Of a stretch of 64,000 nucleotides of DNA, positions 16,533 through 24,962 are shown one piece after another (within the stretch, counting starts at the first letter, position 1; every line of letters starts with the position of its first letter). The position numbers were made by a program, and so were the translations under genes. The notes under the pieces are model-generated. The model was given only the letters and a program-made list of their open reading frames with translations. It had not been told where the DNA came from and made no database searches. This stretch comes from Nitratidesulfovibrio sp. (GTDB taxonomy: Bacteria; Desulfobacterota; Desulfovibrionia; Desulfovibrionales; Desulfovibrionaceae). The stretch covers positions 124,001-188,000 of the forward strand of contig NZ_JBDXXH010000007.1 of the NCBI RefSeq assembly GCF_040373385.1, given 5' to 3'.

Positions 16533-19500
16533 CTACTTCGACAAGCCGTGCCGGGCCTGCATGGCGCGCAGGATGGCCAGGCGCAATCCGTCCATCTCCA
16601 CGGGCTTGGCCACGTAATCGTCCATGCCTGCCTCCAGGAAGGTTTCGCGGTCGCCCACCATGGCGTGGGCGGTCATGGCCACCACGGGGATGGATGCGCG
16701 GGCGGCGAAGGCCGGGTCGGTGCGGATGGCGCGGGTGGCCGTCAGTCCGTCCATGACCGGCATCTGCACGTCCATGACCACGCAGTCGAAGGTGTCGTGG
16801 CGCAGGGCGTCCAGGGCCTGCTGGCCGTCGGGGGCCAGGGTCACGGTCATGCCCGATTTTTCCAGCATGCGCCGCACGGCAAGCTGGTTCACGGCGTCGT
16901 CCTCCACCAGCAGCACATGCAGCCCAGCCTGGTATTCCGGCAAGGCGCCGTCGCCCCGCTCGGCGAAATTCGCGTCCCGTGCATCGGGGGGCGTCGCAGG
17001 GGCGGTCTCTTCCTGTTGCGATGCTGTCGCGGCCGCGCTTCGGCCCCTGGAGCGCCGTGCAGCGCTCTTCGGCAGGGTGGAAACGTCGGCGTGGCGGGCA
17101 GGCATGCCCATTTCGTCGTCGTTGCCGCCCGATCCGCCCGATCCCCCCGATCCGCCCGATCTCTCCGACCCGCCCGATCCCCCCGATCCGCCCGATCTCC
17201 CCGACCCGGCTGACTCCCCGGATATGGCCGCGTGGGCTGCCACGCCAGCCCCGGCAGGGCCGTTTGCCCCAAGCTGCCCGACGGCGTGTGGCCAACCCGC
17301 AGGTGTTCCATCCGCGTTGGCGGCATCCCACAAAGCTCCGAAGGGCAGCGAGATGAGCACCGTGGTCCCCGTCCCCGGGGTACTTTCCAGCGAAAGTTCA
17401 CCGCCCATCAGGGCCACCAGCCGTCGCACGATGGACAGGCCCAGCCCCGCCCCGCCGTGTCGGCGCACGTGCGAGCCATCCAGTTGGCTGAAGGGTTCGA
17501 AAATGCGCTCCAGATGCGATTCCGGAATGCCGATGCCGGTATCGCGCACTTCCAGCAGCAGATGCAGCCTGGCTGGCGGTGCATCCCCTGCCCCGGTGGC
17601 GGGCGGGGTTTGGGGCAGGGGCAGGCCCAGCGGGGTCAGTTCCACGGTCACCGACCCCGTGTCGGTGAATTTTATGGCGTTGCCCACCAGGTTGAAGGCG
17701 ATCTGGCGCAGCCGGGCCTCGTCGCCCACCAGCCGTGCGGGCAGGCGCGGGTCCAGCCGGATGTGCAGTTCCAGCTCCTTTTCGCGCGCGGGCAGCAGGA
17801 AGATGTCGCGGATGGACGCCGCCACCCCCTCCAGCGCGAAGGGTGCGGCGCGCAGGGCCAGCCTGCCTGCCTCCACCCGCGAAAGGTCCAGCACGTCGGA
17901 CAGAAGCTGGGTGAGCCGCCGGGACGAGGTGATGGCGCTGGTCAGGTAATCCTGCTGTTCGTCGTCCAGGGCGGTGGTTTGCAGCAGTTGCAGCATGCCC
18001 AGCGCGCCGTTGAGCGGGGTGCGGATTTCGTGGCTCATGTTGGCCAGGAACTCGGACTTGGCCAGGTTGGCGGCCTCTGCCGCGCCTTTCTCGCGCAGCA
18101 GGGCGGCCTCTGCCTCCTTGCGGTCGGTGATGTCCACGGCCATGCGGATCACCGCGCGGCGGCCGTCGGGCAGCGAACCCAGCGGGGCGGAACTGAAGTC
18201 CCACACCCTGGCGGAGCCGTCGGCGCAGATGACCGGGTGTTCGCCGTCGGCCCGGCGTGCGCCGAGCGCGTACAGCGTGTCGGTATCGCTGGCGGGGTGG
18301 CCCGTGCCGCCTTCTCCGCTGCCAATGGTACGGTCTTCCGGCCCCTCTCCGGTTGCCGCGCCGGGTACCACGCCCGGCCCGGCGCCCACCCCGTCACCCG
18401 GCCCGGCGCCCACCCCGTCACCCGGCCTGTCGCCCGCCCCGTCACCAGGACGGGCCCCGGAGAACGCGCCGGGCACGTGCACCGGTTCACCGTGCATGGC
18501 CAGTTCTTCCCAGCGGGCCAGGGTGGGCACATCGCCGGGGGAGTATCCGGAAAGTTCGCACCAACTGCGGTTCAGGGCCAGCACGGTGCCGTCCTCGTCG
18601 TGGATCATCACGGGTACGGGCGCCTCCTCGATGGCCGCACGGAACTGTCGTTCGCTGGCCAGCAACTGGCGGCGTGCCGCGTACTGGGCGCTGACGTCGG
18701 TGAACACCAGCACCGCCCCGGTGATTTCACCCGCCGCGTCGTGGATGGGGGCGGCGCTGTCCGCGATCTGGTATTCCGCACCGTCGCGGGCCAGCAGCAG
18801 GGTGTCGTTGGTCAATTCCACCACCTTGCCCGTGCTGACGGCCTGTGCCACCGGGTCGGGCACGGGTTCGTGCGTGCGCCCCGCGACGATGACGAATACC
18901 TCGCCGATGTGCCGCCCCCTGGCCGAACCGAAGGGCCAGCCGGTCAGCCGTTCGGCCACCGGGTTCATCAGGGTGATGCGCCCGGAACGGTCGGTGGCCA
19001 TCACCGCGTCGCCGATGGAGCGCAGGGTGACGGCCAGGTTTTCGCGGCTGGCGCGCAGGGCTTCCTCCGCCTGGCGGCGGGCGGTGATGTCGGAGTGGGT
19101 GCCCACGAAGCGCAACGGCGTGCCGTCTTCCGAAAGGGACATCACCTTGCCCCGGGCCAGTACCCAGATGTACGCACCGTCCTTGCGCCGCATGCGGTAT
19201 TCGGACTGGTAGGTGTTCGTGGCACCGGAAAGGTGCAGGTCCATGTCGGCCTGCACCCGCTGTCTGTCGTCGGGGTGAATGCGGCCTTCCCATTCGCGTG
19301 GCGAAGTGCCGATCTCCTGTTCCTCGTAGCCCAGCAGTCCCTTCCAGCGGGGGGACAGGAACAGTTCGCCTGTGCGGATGTTCCAGTCCCATACGCCGTC
19401 GCCGGGACCTTCCAGGGCGAACTGCCAGCGTTCTTCGCTGTCCACCAGGGCCATTTCGGCGGCGCGGCGGCGGTCGGCGGCAATCTTGAACAGCAGGGTG

Positions 19501-20159
19501 AGCCCGCACAGAAAGACCATCCACAGCACGAATACCACGCGCGTCAGGCGGCTCTGGCGTTCGGCGTCCTCCACGAAGCGGGAGAACACGCTGCGTTCCA
19601 GCGCATCGCCCAGCCGGTCCAGTTCGGTGAAGGCGCGCCGCTGCTCCAGCACCAGCAGGGGGTGTTCCCCGCGTGGGGCAGAGAGCCGGGCATTGGTGGA
19701 GCGGTTCAGGGCGCTGATGCCGTCGGCGTAGATGCGTAACTGGGCCACCAGCATTTCCGGTGCGTCCTCATGGAAGGACTCTATGCCCCCGGTGCCCCCG
19801 ATGCCCCTGATGCCCCGGATGCCCCTGATGCCTGAAGGGCCGGGAACGACATCGCCGCCAGGGTCCAGCAGTTCGTCCACGGCGTCGTACAGCCTGCCTG
19901 CCCCCTGTTCGAAGTAGGCGCCGTGGATGCCGGGGGGAATGTCGGGGTCGCCCGCCAACTGGCGCTCTGCGGCCAACTGGCCCTTCAGCAGGTCCGCCCT
20001 GGCGATGCGCAGCGCCTTCACCACGGGCAGGAAACCGCGCAGGCTGGCGTGCCAGCTGTGGTTCACCCACAACAGCAGGATGCCGGAACACACCAGCGCC
20101 AGAATGCCCCCGGCGATGGCGATGTTGCGGCTCTGCGAGATGGCGGGGCGTCTGGTCAT
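16533..20159 (-). CDS. Hybrid sensor histidine kinase with PAS domains and C-terminal receiver
   Basis: A 1208-residue membrane protein. Helices near 13-32 and 207-228 bracket a periplasmic domain. Then come PAS domains (about 240-365, 370-490, 495-680), a HisKA with H710 in [12 protein letters not shown], an HATPase with DTGIGIP and GGAGLGLSI, a low-complexity linker, and a receiver with phospho-acceptor D1130 in [10 protein letters not shown]. Autophosphorylation at H710 and transfer to D1130 are expected from the family; the output is unknown because no Hpt or DNA-binding domain follows. Three separate repeat tracts (GIR-type, [12 protein letters not shown], GGS-type) interrupt sensor and linker regions. 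A periplasmic-binding protein gene lies immediately upstream and is a plausible sensory partner. Confidence 0.93.
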   Translation of the reverse strand: MTRRPAISQSRNIAIAGGILALVCSGILLLWVNHSWHASLRGFLPVVKALRIARADLLKGQLAAERQLAGDPDIPPGIHGAYFEQGAGRLYDAVDELLDPGGDVVPGPSGIRGIRGIRGIGGTGGIESFHEDAPEMLVAQLRIYADGISALNRSTNARLSAPRGEHPLLVLEQRRAFTELDRLGDALERSVFSRFVEDAERQSRLTRVVFVLWMVFLCGLTLLFKIAADRRRAAEMALVDSEERWQFALEGPGDGVWDWNIRTGELFLSPRWKGLLGYEEQEIGTSPREWEGRIHPDDRQRVQADMDLHLSGATNTYQSEYRMRRKDGAYIWVLARGKVMSLSEDGTPLRFVGTHSDITARRQAEEALRASRENLAVTLRSIGDAVMATDRSGRITLMNPVAERLTGWPFGSARGRHIGEVFVIVAGRTHEPVPDPVAQAVSTGKVVELTNDTLLLARDGAEYQIADSAAPIHDAAGEITGAVLVFTDVSAQYAARRQLLASERQFRAAIEEAPVPVMIHDEDGTVLALNRSWCELSGYSPGDVPTLARWEELAMHGEPVHVPGAFSGARPGDGAGDRPGDGVGAGPGDGVGAGPGVVPGAATGEGPEDRTIGSGEGGTGHPASDTDTLYALGARRADGEHPVICADGSARVWDFSSAPLGSLPDGRRAVIRMAVDITDRKEAEAALLREKGAAEAANLAKSEFLANMSHEIRTPLNGALGMLQLLQTTALDDEQQDYLTSAITSSRRLTQLLSDVLDLSRVEAGRLALRAAPFALEGVAASIRDIFLLPAREKELELHIRLDPRLPARLVGDEARLRQIAFNLVGNAIKFTDTGSVTVELTPLGLPLPQTPPATGAGDAPPARLHLLLEVRDTGIGIPESHLERIFEPFSQLDGSHVRRHGGAGLGLSIVRRLVALMGGELSLESTPGTGTTVLISLPFGALWDAANADGTPAGWPHAVGQLGANGPAGAGVAAHAAISGESAGSGRSGGSGGSGGSERSGGSGGSGGSGGNDDEMGMPARHADVSTLPKSAARRSRGRSAAATASQQEETAPATPPDARDANFAERGDGALPEYQAGLHVLLVEDDAVNQLAVRRMLEKSGMTVTLAPDGQQALDALRHDTFDCVVMDVQMPVMDGLTATRAIRTDPAFAARASIPVVAMTAHAMVGDRETFLEAGMDDYVAKPVEMDGLRLAILRAMQARHGLSK
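17125..17205 (-). repeat. In-frame 9-bp tandem repeat (Gly-Gly-Ser linker)
   Basis: Nine units of the type CCGCCCGAT lie in tandem, with a higher-order 36-bp period because every fourth unit is a CTC-CCGAC variant. They encode the GGS/ERSGGS linker between the kinase ATPase domain and the receiver domain. Confidence 0.85.
18373..18444 (-). repeat. In-frame 24-bp triplicate repeat
   Basis: Two identical 24-base units and a third diverged one encode [12 protein letters not shown] octapeptides inside the third PAS region of the hybrid kinase. Confidence 0.8.
19783..19827 (-). repeat. In-frame 9-bp tandem repeat in the sensor domain
   Basis: Five units of the type ATGCCCCTG encode the [13 protein letters not shown] insertion in the periplasmic domain of the hybrid kinase. 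Confidence 0.8.
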
Positions 20160-20255
20160 GCTGCGGATCCTGTGGCTATGGCGGATGTGGTGGCGGTGGG
20201 GTAGCGGTGAGCGGGATTCAGCGTGTCGGGGGAGATGGTGGTGGCCTGTGCCGGA

Positions 20256-21155
20256 TCACTGCCCGTGCCCGTTCTGTCCATTTTGTCCACGTGGGCTGTC
20301 GGGGGCGGCCCAGGGGGGCAGGCTGGTGGCGTCGAAACCGAAGGGCCGCACCAGCGCAAGGTGTTCCGGCGTGCCGATGAAGGCGCGCAACTGTTCGTTC
20401 ACCCTGTCCGCAAGGGGGGCGTCTTCCTTGCGGAAGGCAAAGGCGCACAGGCCGACCACCGACTTGCCCTCTATGACAGGCTGGGTGAACGGCTGCGCGG
20501 CCTCCAGTTCGTCGGGGTGCTGGCGGGCCAGCAGGACCACCGTGGGCCCGGAAAGGGCCAGGCCATCCACGCGGCCCTTGCGCACGGCGGTCATGCCCGC
20601 GTGCACGTCGGGCACCAGGAACAGCCGTTCGGCGGGCATGTCCAGCAACAGCAACTGGCGGTGCTCCACCGCGCCATCCAGCACGGCCAGGGTAACCTCG
20701 CTACGTTCGGCAAGGGATGCGTAGTCGTGCAGGTCGCGCGGGTTGCCGCGACGTACCAGCAAACCTTGCCCCACGGCACTGGTAGGCAGTGAAAAGGTGA
20801 CGCGCGCGGCTCGTTCGGGCGTGATGAACATGCCCGCCGCGATCATGTCGATCTGCCCGGACAGCAGGTCGGGAATCAGGGCGTTGAAGTCGCCGAGCAC
20901 CCAGCGCACCCGGGTGATGCCCGCACGGGACAGTGCGGCGCGGGCCACTTCCGGGGCTTCGCCGGTCACGGTGCCTTCGGGCGTGCGGTCTGCGTACGGG
21001 GGTTCCAGGGCGTACCCCACCCGGATGGTGCCTCCGCGCCATGTCGCATCGTTCGGATCGGGCAGTTCCAGCAGCACGTAGATCAAGGTCGTCACCGCGC
21101 AGGCCAGGGCGATGAAGCCGAGCAACGAGGGGGCGGGGCGGGAAAGTGTGGGCAT
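20256..21155 (-). CDS. Periplasmic substrate-binding protein, family 3 (SBP_bac_3)
   Basis: A 299-residue protein with a hydrophobic N-terminal segment (residues about 12-30) that may be an uncleaved signal anchor, since no clear cleavage or lipobox follows. The rest fits family 3 solute-binding proteins: IRVGYALEPPYA at the start of lobe I, LLSGQIDMIAAGMFITPER in the ligand region, and VDGLALSGPTV in lobe II. These proteins bind amino acids or other small molecules. No permease or ATPase is adjacent; instead the hybrid kinase gene follows 96 bases downstream on the same strand. The likely role is as a ligand sensor for that kinase rather than in transport, by inference from context. Confidence 0.85.
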   Translation of the reverse strand: MPTLSRPAPSLLGFIALACAVTTLIYVLLELPDPNDATWRGGTIRVGYALEPPYADRTPEGTVTGEAPEVARAALSRAGITRVRWVLGDFNALIPDLLSGQIDMIAAGMFITPERAARVTFSLPTSAVGQGLLVRRGNPRDLHDYASLAERSEVTLAVLDGAVEHRQLLLLDMPAERLFLVPDVHAGMTAVRKGRVDGLALSGPTVVLLARQHPDELEAAQPFTQPVIEGKSVVGLCAFAFRKEDAPLADRVNEQLRAFIGTPEHLALVRPFGFDATSLPPWAAPDSPRGQNGQNGHGQ

Positions 21156-21468
21156 GGGGATACGTGTCCTGTGGCACGGCGCGCAGGCGCCGACCGGAGC
21201 CGGTATTGCCGTCGCTGTGCCATACGCCAGCGTAGCGGAACATTATTCTTTGCCGCAGAATGGCGTGGCGTCAATTGGGGGGTGCCGCACCTTTGCCGGT
21301 GCTTTCCCATGGGGCAGGTAGGGTTAGCCCGCCATGTGAAGCCCGCGAACCCGCAATGGTGTGCAACGGCCTTGACACGGCGGGTAAGGCAATGAAGTAT
21401 GTGACAATCCACTGCCCGGGGGAGGGCAGGACACCGGTCGCGCCATGGCGCGCAGCAGGGGAGAACCC
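21156..21468. other. Divergent promoter region
   Basis: The region lies between the binding-protein gene (-) and the TPR gene (+). A good plus-strand promoter is present at 21372-21400. An AT-rich stretch near 21240-21260 may belong to the minus-strand promoter, but its boxes are weak. Confidence 0.5.
21372..21400 (+). promoter_or_regulatory. Sigma-70-type promoter for the TPR protein
   Basis: A consensus TTGACA box and an AAGTAT box are separated by 17 bases. The GTG start of the TPR gene lies 69 bases downstream of the -10 box. Confidence 0.65.
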
Positions 21469-22212
21469 GTGCACGACGAACAGTATCCGATCATACTTGG
21501 CGTCTATTCATTGCAGCAGGACGCCGTGGTAGGCATAGGCGGCACCGCGTCGCAGCAGCGTCAGGTTACCTATTGGTATGCGCGCAAGCTGGATGCGGCC
21601 ACCTGCGAAGTACAGCCGCTCAACGTGCATCATGTGCCGTCCGGCATTCGCAAGCCAATGGAAGAGCTTGAATTTCTTCGCAATTATATGCCTGAGCCGA
21701 TGTACTACAAGAATCATACGGTGCCCGCGCTGGCGTCCTTGCACCGCAAACTGGTAGAGGGCGAGGCCTGCCTTGCGGAACTGCGGCTGGACGAAGCGGA
21801 AAAGGCGTTCATCAAGGCCCTGATGATCGACGACCTGAACGTGCCCGCCAACTTCGGCCTGGGCGAGGTGTACGCGGAAAAGAAGGACGCGGCCCGGCTG
21901 CGCAAGGTGCTGCACGTGCTCATGGGCAGCGACGAGGCGTTCCTGATGGAACATCGGCTGCGCTTCAACAAGTTCGGCATCAGCCTGCGCAAGAACGGGC
22001 ACCTCGACGATTCGCTGCGCTTCTACCACAAGGCGCTGGAATGCCGCGAGGACGAGCACCTGCACTTCAACATCGCGCGGGTGCACTTCGACAAGGGCGA
22101 CACTGGCGCCTGCGTGGAGCACCTGACCAGGGCCCTGGCCATGCGGCCCGACTTTACCGAGGCACAACGCTTTCTGACCTTTTGCGGCGGTGCGGCCTGT
22201 TCCGGCCTGTAG
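21469..22212 (+). CDS. TPR-repeat protein
   Basis: A 247-residue cytoplasmic protein starting at GTG with a GGGGAG site six bases upstream; an ATG 24 bases earlier lacks one. The first 85 residues form a separate N-terminal region (YPIILGVYSLQQDAVVGIGG, then a NYMPEPMYYKN segment). From about residue 90 on there are three to four tetratricopeptide repeats, such as LAELRLDEAEKAFIKALMID, LNVPANFGLGEVYAEKKDA, LRFYHKALECREDEHLHFNIARVHF and ACVEHLTRALAMRPDFTEA. TPR proteins act as protein-binding scaffolds; the partner is not known. Neighbours give no clear pathway. Confidence 0.88.
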   Translation: MHDEQYPIILGVYSLQQDAVVGIGGTASQQRQVTYWYARKLDAATCEVQPLNVHHVPSGIRKPMEELEFLRNYMPEPMYYKNHTVPALASLHRKLVEGEACLAELRLDEAEKAFIKALMIDDLNVPANFGLGEVYAEKKDAARLRKVLHVLMGSDEAFLMEHRLRFNKFGISLRKNGHLDDSLRFYHKALECREDEHLHFNIARVHFDKGDTGACVEHLTRALAMRPDFTEAQRFLTFCGGAACSGL

Positions 22213-22256
22213 CCGGGCGGGGGCGCGACGCCGCGCAATTTTTTGCAGGGAACGAC

Positions 22257-22285
22257 GAAGGCCGCCACGGTATGTGGCGGCCTTC
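22257..22285. terminator. Bidirectional terminator between convergent genes
   Basis: GAAGGCCGCCAC pairs with GTGGCGGCCTTC around a GGTAT loop. It sits between the stops of the TPR gene (+) and the NYN gene (-). A TTTTTT run lies just before it on the plus strand rather than after it, so factor-independent termination is plausible but not textbook. Confidence 0.6.
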
Positions 22286-22316
22286 GTGCGTTGCGGGGGG
22301 GGCATCGTCCCGACGG

Positions 22317-23216
22317 TCATTTGTCGGGCTTGTTCCGGACGTATTGGGTGATGCCGCCGCGCGGGGTGGCCCGCTCCGCCAGTTCGAAAAAGTCGGAAAA
22401 GGCCCGGACGAGGTTTCCGAACTTGGCGTGCCCGTACATGCGCGAATCGAACTGCGGCTGCATTTGCAGGATGTTGCTGGCCACGCTGCTCAGCATCGCC
22501 CATCCATTGTCGTCGGATGTGGCTTCAACGGCCAGTTCGATGAGCCCGACGGGTACGGGTTTCTGCTTCTGCTTGATCGTGCCCGGCGGCGGGGCCTTGG
22601 GGGAACCTGCCGTGGACTTTTGCTGCGGTTTGGGCGGCGGTGATGGCACCGACGTGGCCGCAGGTTTGGGGGGCGCTTTGACGGCGGAGGCGGCTGCGGC
22701 GGTGGGCACGGTGGGGCGCAATGCCTCGGGCCGGAGCAGTTCGGTATAGATGAACCGGGTACATGCCTTGACGAAGGCCTCGGGGGTCTTCTGTTCGCCG
22801 AAGCCGTAGACCACCAGTCCTTCCTCGCGCAGGCGGGCCGCCAACCGGGTGAAGTCGCTGTCGCTGGATACCAGGCAGAAGCCGTCGAAGCGTCCGGTGT
22901 GCATCAGGTCCATGGCGTCGATGATCAGGGCGCAGTCGGTGGAATTCTTGCCGTTGGTGTACTGGAACTGCTGGATGGGCAGCAGGGAATGGGCGTGCAG
23001 CAAGTCTTTCCAACCGGAAAGCTCCGGCCTTGTCCAGTCGCCGTATATCCGGCGCACGCAGGCCACGCCGAATCGGGAGATTTCAGCCAGCAGGGCCGGG
23101 GTGATGGCAGGCTGGGCGTTGTCCGCGTCGATGAGGACCGCCAGTTTCCGCTGGGCATCGTCGCCGGGTGACGGGGCCGCGCAGGCGGCCCGTTCCTGGG
23201 GGGTGGACGGGGGCAT
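22317..23216 (-). CDS. NYN-domain RNase with C-terminal OST-HTH/LOTUS domain
   Basis: A 299-residue protein. Residues about 24-165 form an NYN (PIN-like) nuclease domain with the acidic residues expected for metal binding: LAVLIDADN (25-33), NSTDCALIIDAMDLM, and LVSSDSDFTRLA. A Pro/Lys-rich linker (about 175-225) leads to a C-terminal LOTUS/OST-HTH module (LIELAVEATSDDNGWAMLSSVASNI to YGHAKFGNLVRAFSDFFEL), which in relatives binds RNA, including G-rich RNA. This LabA/DUF88-type layout suggests RNA cleavage or surveillance, but the bacterial role is not established. Monocistronic. Confidence 0.92.
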   Translation of the reverse strand: MPPSTPQERAACAAPSPGDDAQRKLAVLIDADNAQPAITPALLAEISRFGVACVRRIYGDWTRPELSGWKDLLHAHSLLPIQQFQYTNGKNSTDCALIIDAMDLMHTGRFDGFCLVSSDSDFTRLAARLREEGLVVYGFGEQKTPEAFVKACTRFIYTELLRPEALRPTVPTAAAASAVKAPPKPAATSVPSPPPKPQQKSTAGSPKAPPPGTIKQKQKPVPVGLIELAVEATSDDNGWAMLSSVASNILQMQPQFDSRMYGHAKFGNLVRAFSDFFELAERATPRGGITQYVRNKPDK

Positions 23217-23395
23217 GGGTCACCTCGTGCTGTGGGGGGGGGTGTATGTGCCCGTCTATCACGAGGCGGGAAGGAGGAACAGGGTGCGGTTGCGCGCGGC
23301 GGGCGTACTCCGCAAGGCCGGTGAGCAAGGGCGGGCTTGAGTGATGCCGGATGGAGGCGGCGGTGGGCCGCCAGTTCAGTCCGGTCGTGTTCCTT

Positions 23396-24706
23396 TCAGT
23401 CCGGATCGTCCCACGGGCATTCGCCGGGCCGTGTTCCACCCGGCGGCAGGTGGGCTCGCATGAACAAGGTGTCGATGGCACGCTTGAGCAGAAAGGCTCC
23501 CCGCCCGCCTAAGCACAGCGCGGTGCCCCACAGCGGGCGGTGCAGTACCCCCGTGCCCGCGCCGGTATCCAGTACCAGCAGGTGGCCGGGTCGGGGAATG
23601 TAGGGCGTCAGGGAAGGCTGGCCGGATGGCCGGGCCGCGTTCATGGCCCCGCGCGCATGTTCGTCCAGCCGGGTTGTCAGATTGGCGGCCAGCACCGGCC
23701 CTTGGCGTACGGCGTGCACCCCCACGCGCGGCAACGGCGCCGGAGTGAAGTGGATGCAGTCGCCCCCGCCGAACAGGTCCGGATGGGCGATGGACTGAAG
23801 GTGCGCGTTCACGGCAAGGCCGCCGTCCGCCCCTCCGCCCGGTTCTCCAACCTGTCCCGCAGACAGGCCCGATGCGGCGAACAGCGGCGTCGGGACCACG
23901 CCGGTGGCCACCAGTGCCACACGCGCGGGCAGGGTGCGGCCATCGTCCAGCCGCACGCCGTGCGCATGGGCGCGTACGGCCCGCGCGCCCTCGATGATGC
24001 GCACCCCGCGCGCGGCGGCGACCGCGCGGCACAGGGTGCGTGCCCGCTTCGGCAGGCCCGGCAGCATCCCGCGCCCGGCAACCAGGGTCACCGAGTCCCC
24101 GGAAGGTACGGTGGGCGTCGTGTCGCCGCGCGCGCGGGCAAGACAGACCGCCGCGTTGCAGGCCGCCTCCAGCGCGGCAGGCCCGCCGCCCGCCACCACG
24201 ACATGTACCGGGCCGCGTGCGGCCAGACGCAGCATGGCCTGCCGGGCGCGGTACAGGTTCTCGATGGGCTTTACCGGGAACACGGGCAGCGTCGGCAATG
24301 GCGGGGGCGGGGCGTCGCCGTGGCCGCCATCGGCGTCATCGATGTCCGGAATGTGGTGGCCGCCGGGCAGGGGATGGGCCACCAGCGACCCCACGTTGCA
24401 CGAACACACGTCGTATTCCAGCCGCAGGCCGGAGGCGAAGTGCACGGCGCGCTCCGGCGCGTCAATGCGCACCGCCGTGTCGGTGACGAAGGTGCCGCCC
24501 GCCGCCTGCACCATGCGCCGTACCGGCAGGGCCATGGCCCGGGGCGGGTAGGTGCCGGCCAGCACGCCGGGACCCATGCCGGAATAGCAGTGACAGGGGC
24601 CGGGTCCGGCAACGGTCACCGCATGTCCCCGCGCGATGAGCGCCGGAATGGCGCGGATGGCGTCGAGGTGGGCGTGTCCCGCGCCGAGCAGCAACAGGCG
24701 GGCCAT
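23396..24706 (-). CDS. FAD-dependent pyridine nucleotide-disulfide oxidoreductase, SelD-associated type
   Basis: A 436-residue flavoprotein with the FAD-binding N-terminus LLLLGAGHAHLDAIR, a second dinucleotide motif VVAGGGPAALEAA, and the FAD-contacting GGGDC near residue 345. The GAGHAH variant of the GxGxxG loop is characteristic of the NADH-dehydrogenase-like family found fused to or beside selenophosphate synthetase (SelD). Here it stands alone. Fits the size of type 2 NADH dehydrogenases, but a quinone-reductase role is not shown. The ATG has an AAGGAG site; an upstream ATG in frame lacks one. Not in an operon with either neighbour for certain. Confidence 0.85.
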   Translation of the reverse strand: MARLLLLGAGHAHLDAIRAIPALIARGHAVTVAGPGPCHCYSGMGPGVLAGTYPPRAMALPVRRMVQAAGGTFVTDTAVRIDAPERAVHFASGLRLEYDVCSCNVGSLVAHPLPGGHHIPDIDDADGGHGDAPPPPLPTLPVFPVKPIENLYRARQAMLRLAARGPVHVVVAGGGPAALEAACNAAVCLARARGDTTPTVPSGDSVTLVAGRGMLPGLPKRARTLCRAVAAARGVRIIEGARAVRAHAHGVRLDDGRTLPARVALVATGVVPTPLFAASGLSAGQVGEPGGGADGGLAVNAHLQSIAHPDLFGGGDCIHFTPAPLPRVGVHAVRQGPVLAANLTTRLDEHARGAMNAARPSGQPSLTPYIPRPGHLLVLDTGAGTGVLHRPLWGTALCLGGRGAFLLKRAIDTLFMRAHLPPGGTRPGECPWDDPD

Positions 24707-24858
24707 GGGGTCTCCTTGGATGGCGTGGGAAGTGCTGCCCACCGTAGCAGCGGATGCGTGGAGCGGCAACGAGATGCGTTAAACGGCAATGTCGCCAAGC
24801 ACGTGCCGTCATTCGCCCGGCGTTTTCGCGTTGGCCCAGCCGCGTGACCGTCGCGCGA

Positions 24859-24890
24859 CCGCCCCGCACTCCATGGGGAATGCGGGGCGG
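24859..24890. terminator. GC-rich hairpin downstream of the PHP-GT4 gene
   Basis: CCGCCCCGCACTCC pairs with GGAATGCGGGGCGG around ATGG, with one mismatch. It lies 73 bases after the stop of the minus-strand glycosyltransferase gene. No T-run follows, so its role as terminator is uncertain. Confidence 0.45.
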
Positions 24891-24962
24891 CGTGCGGGAG
24901 GGGACGGGCGGGAGGCTATCGGACAAGCACGGCCCCAGAGGCTGGTGGTGATTGCGGGCGGC

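Noticed and set aside
17125..17205. Regular short repeats as a CRISPR array
   Set aside because: There are no unique spacers. The repeats are contiguous 9-bp units in frame within a kinase gene, and no cas genes are present.
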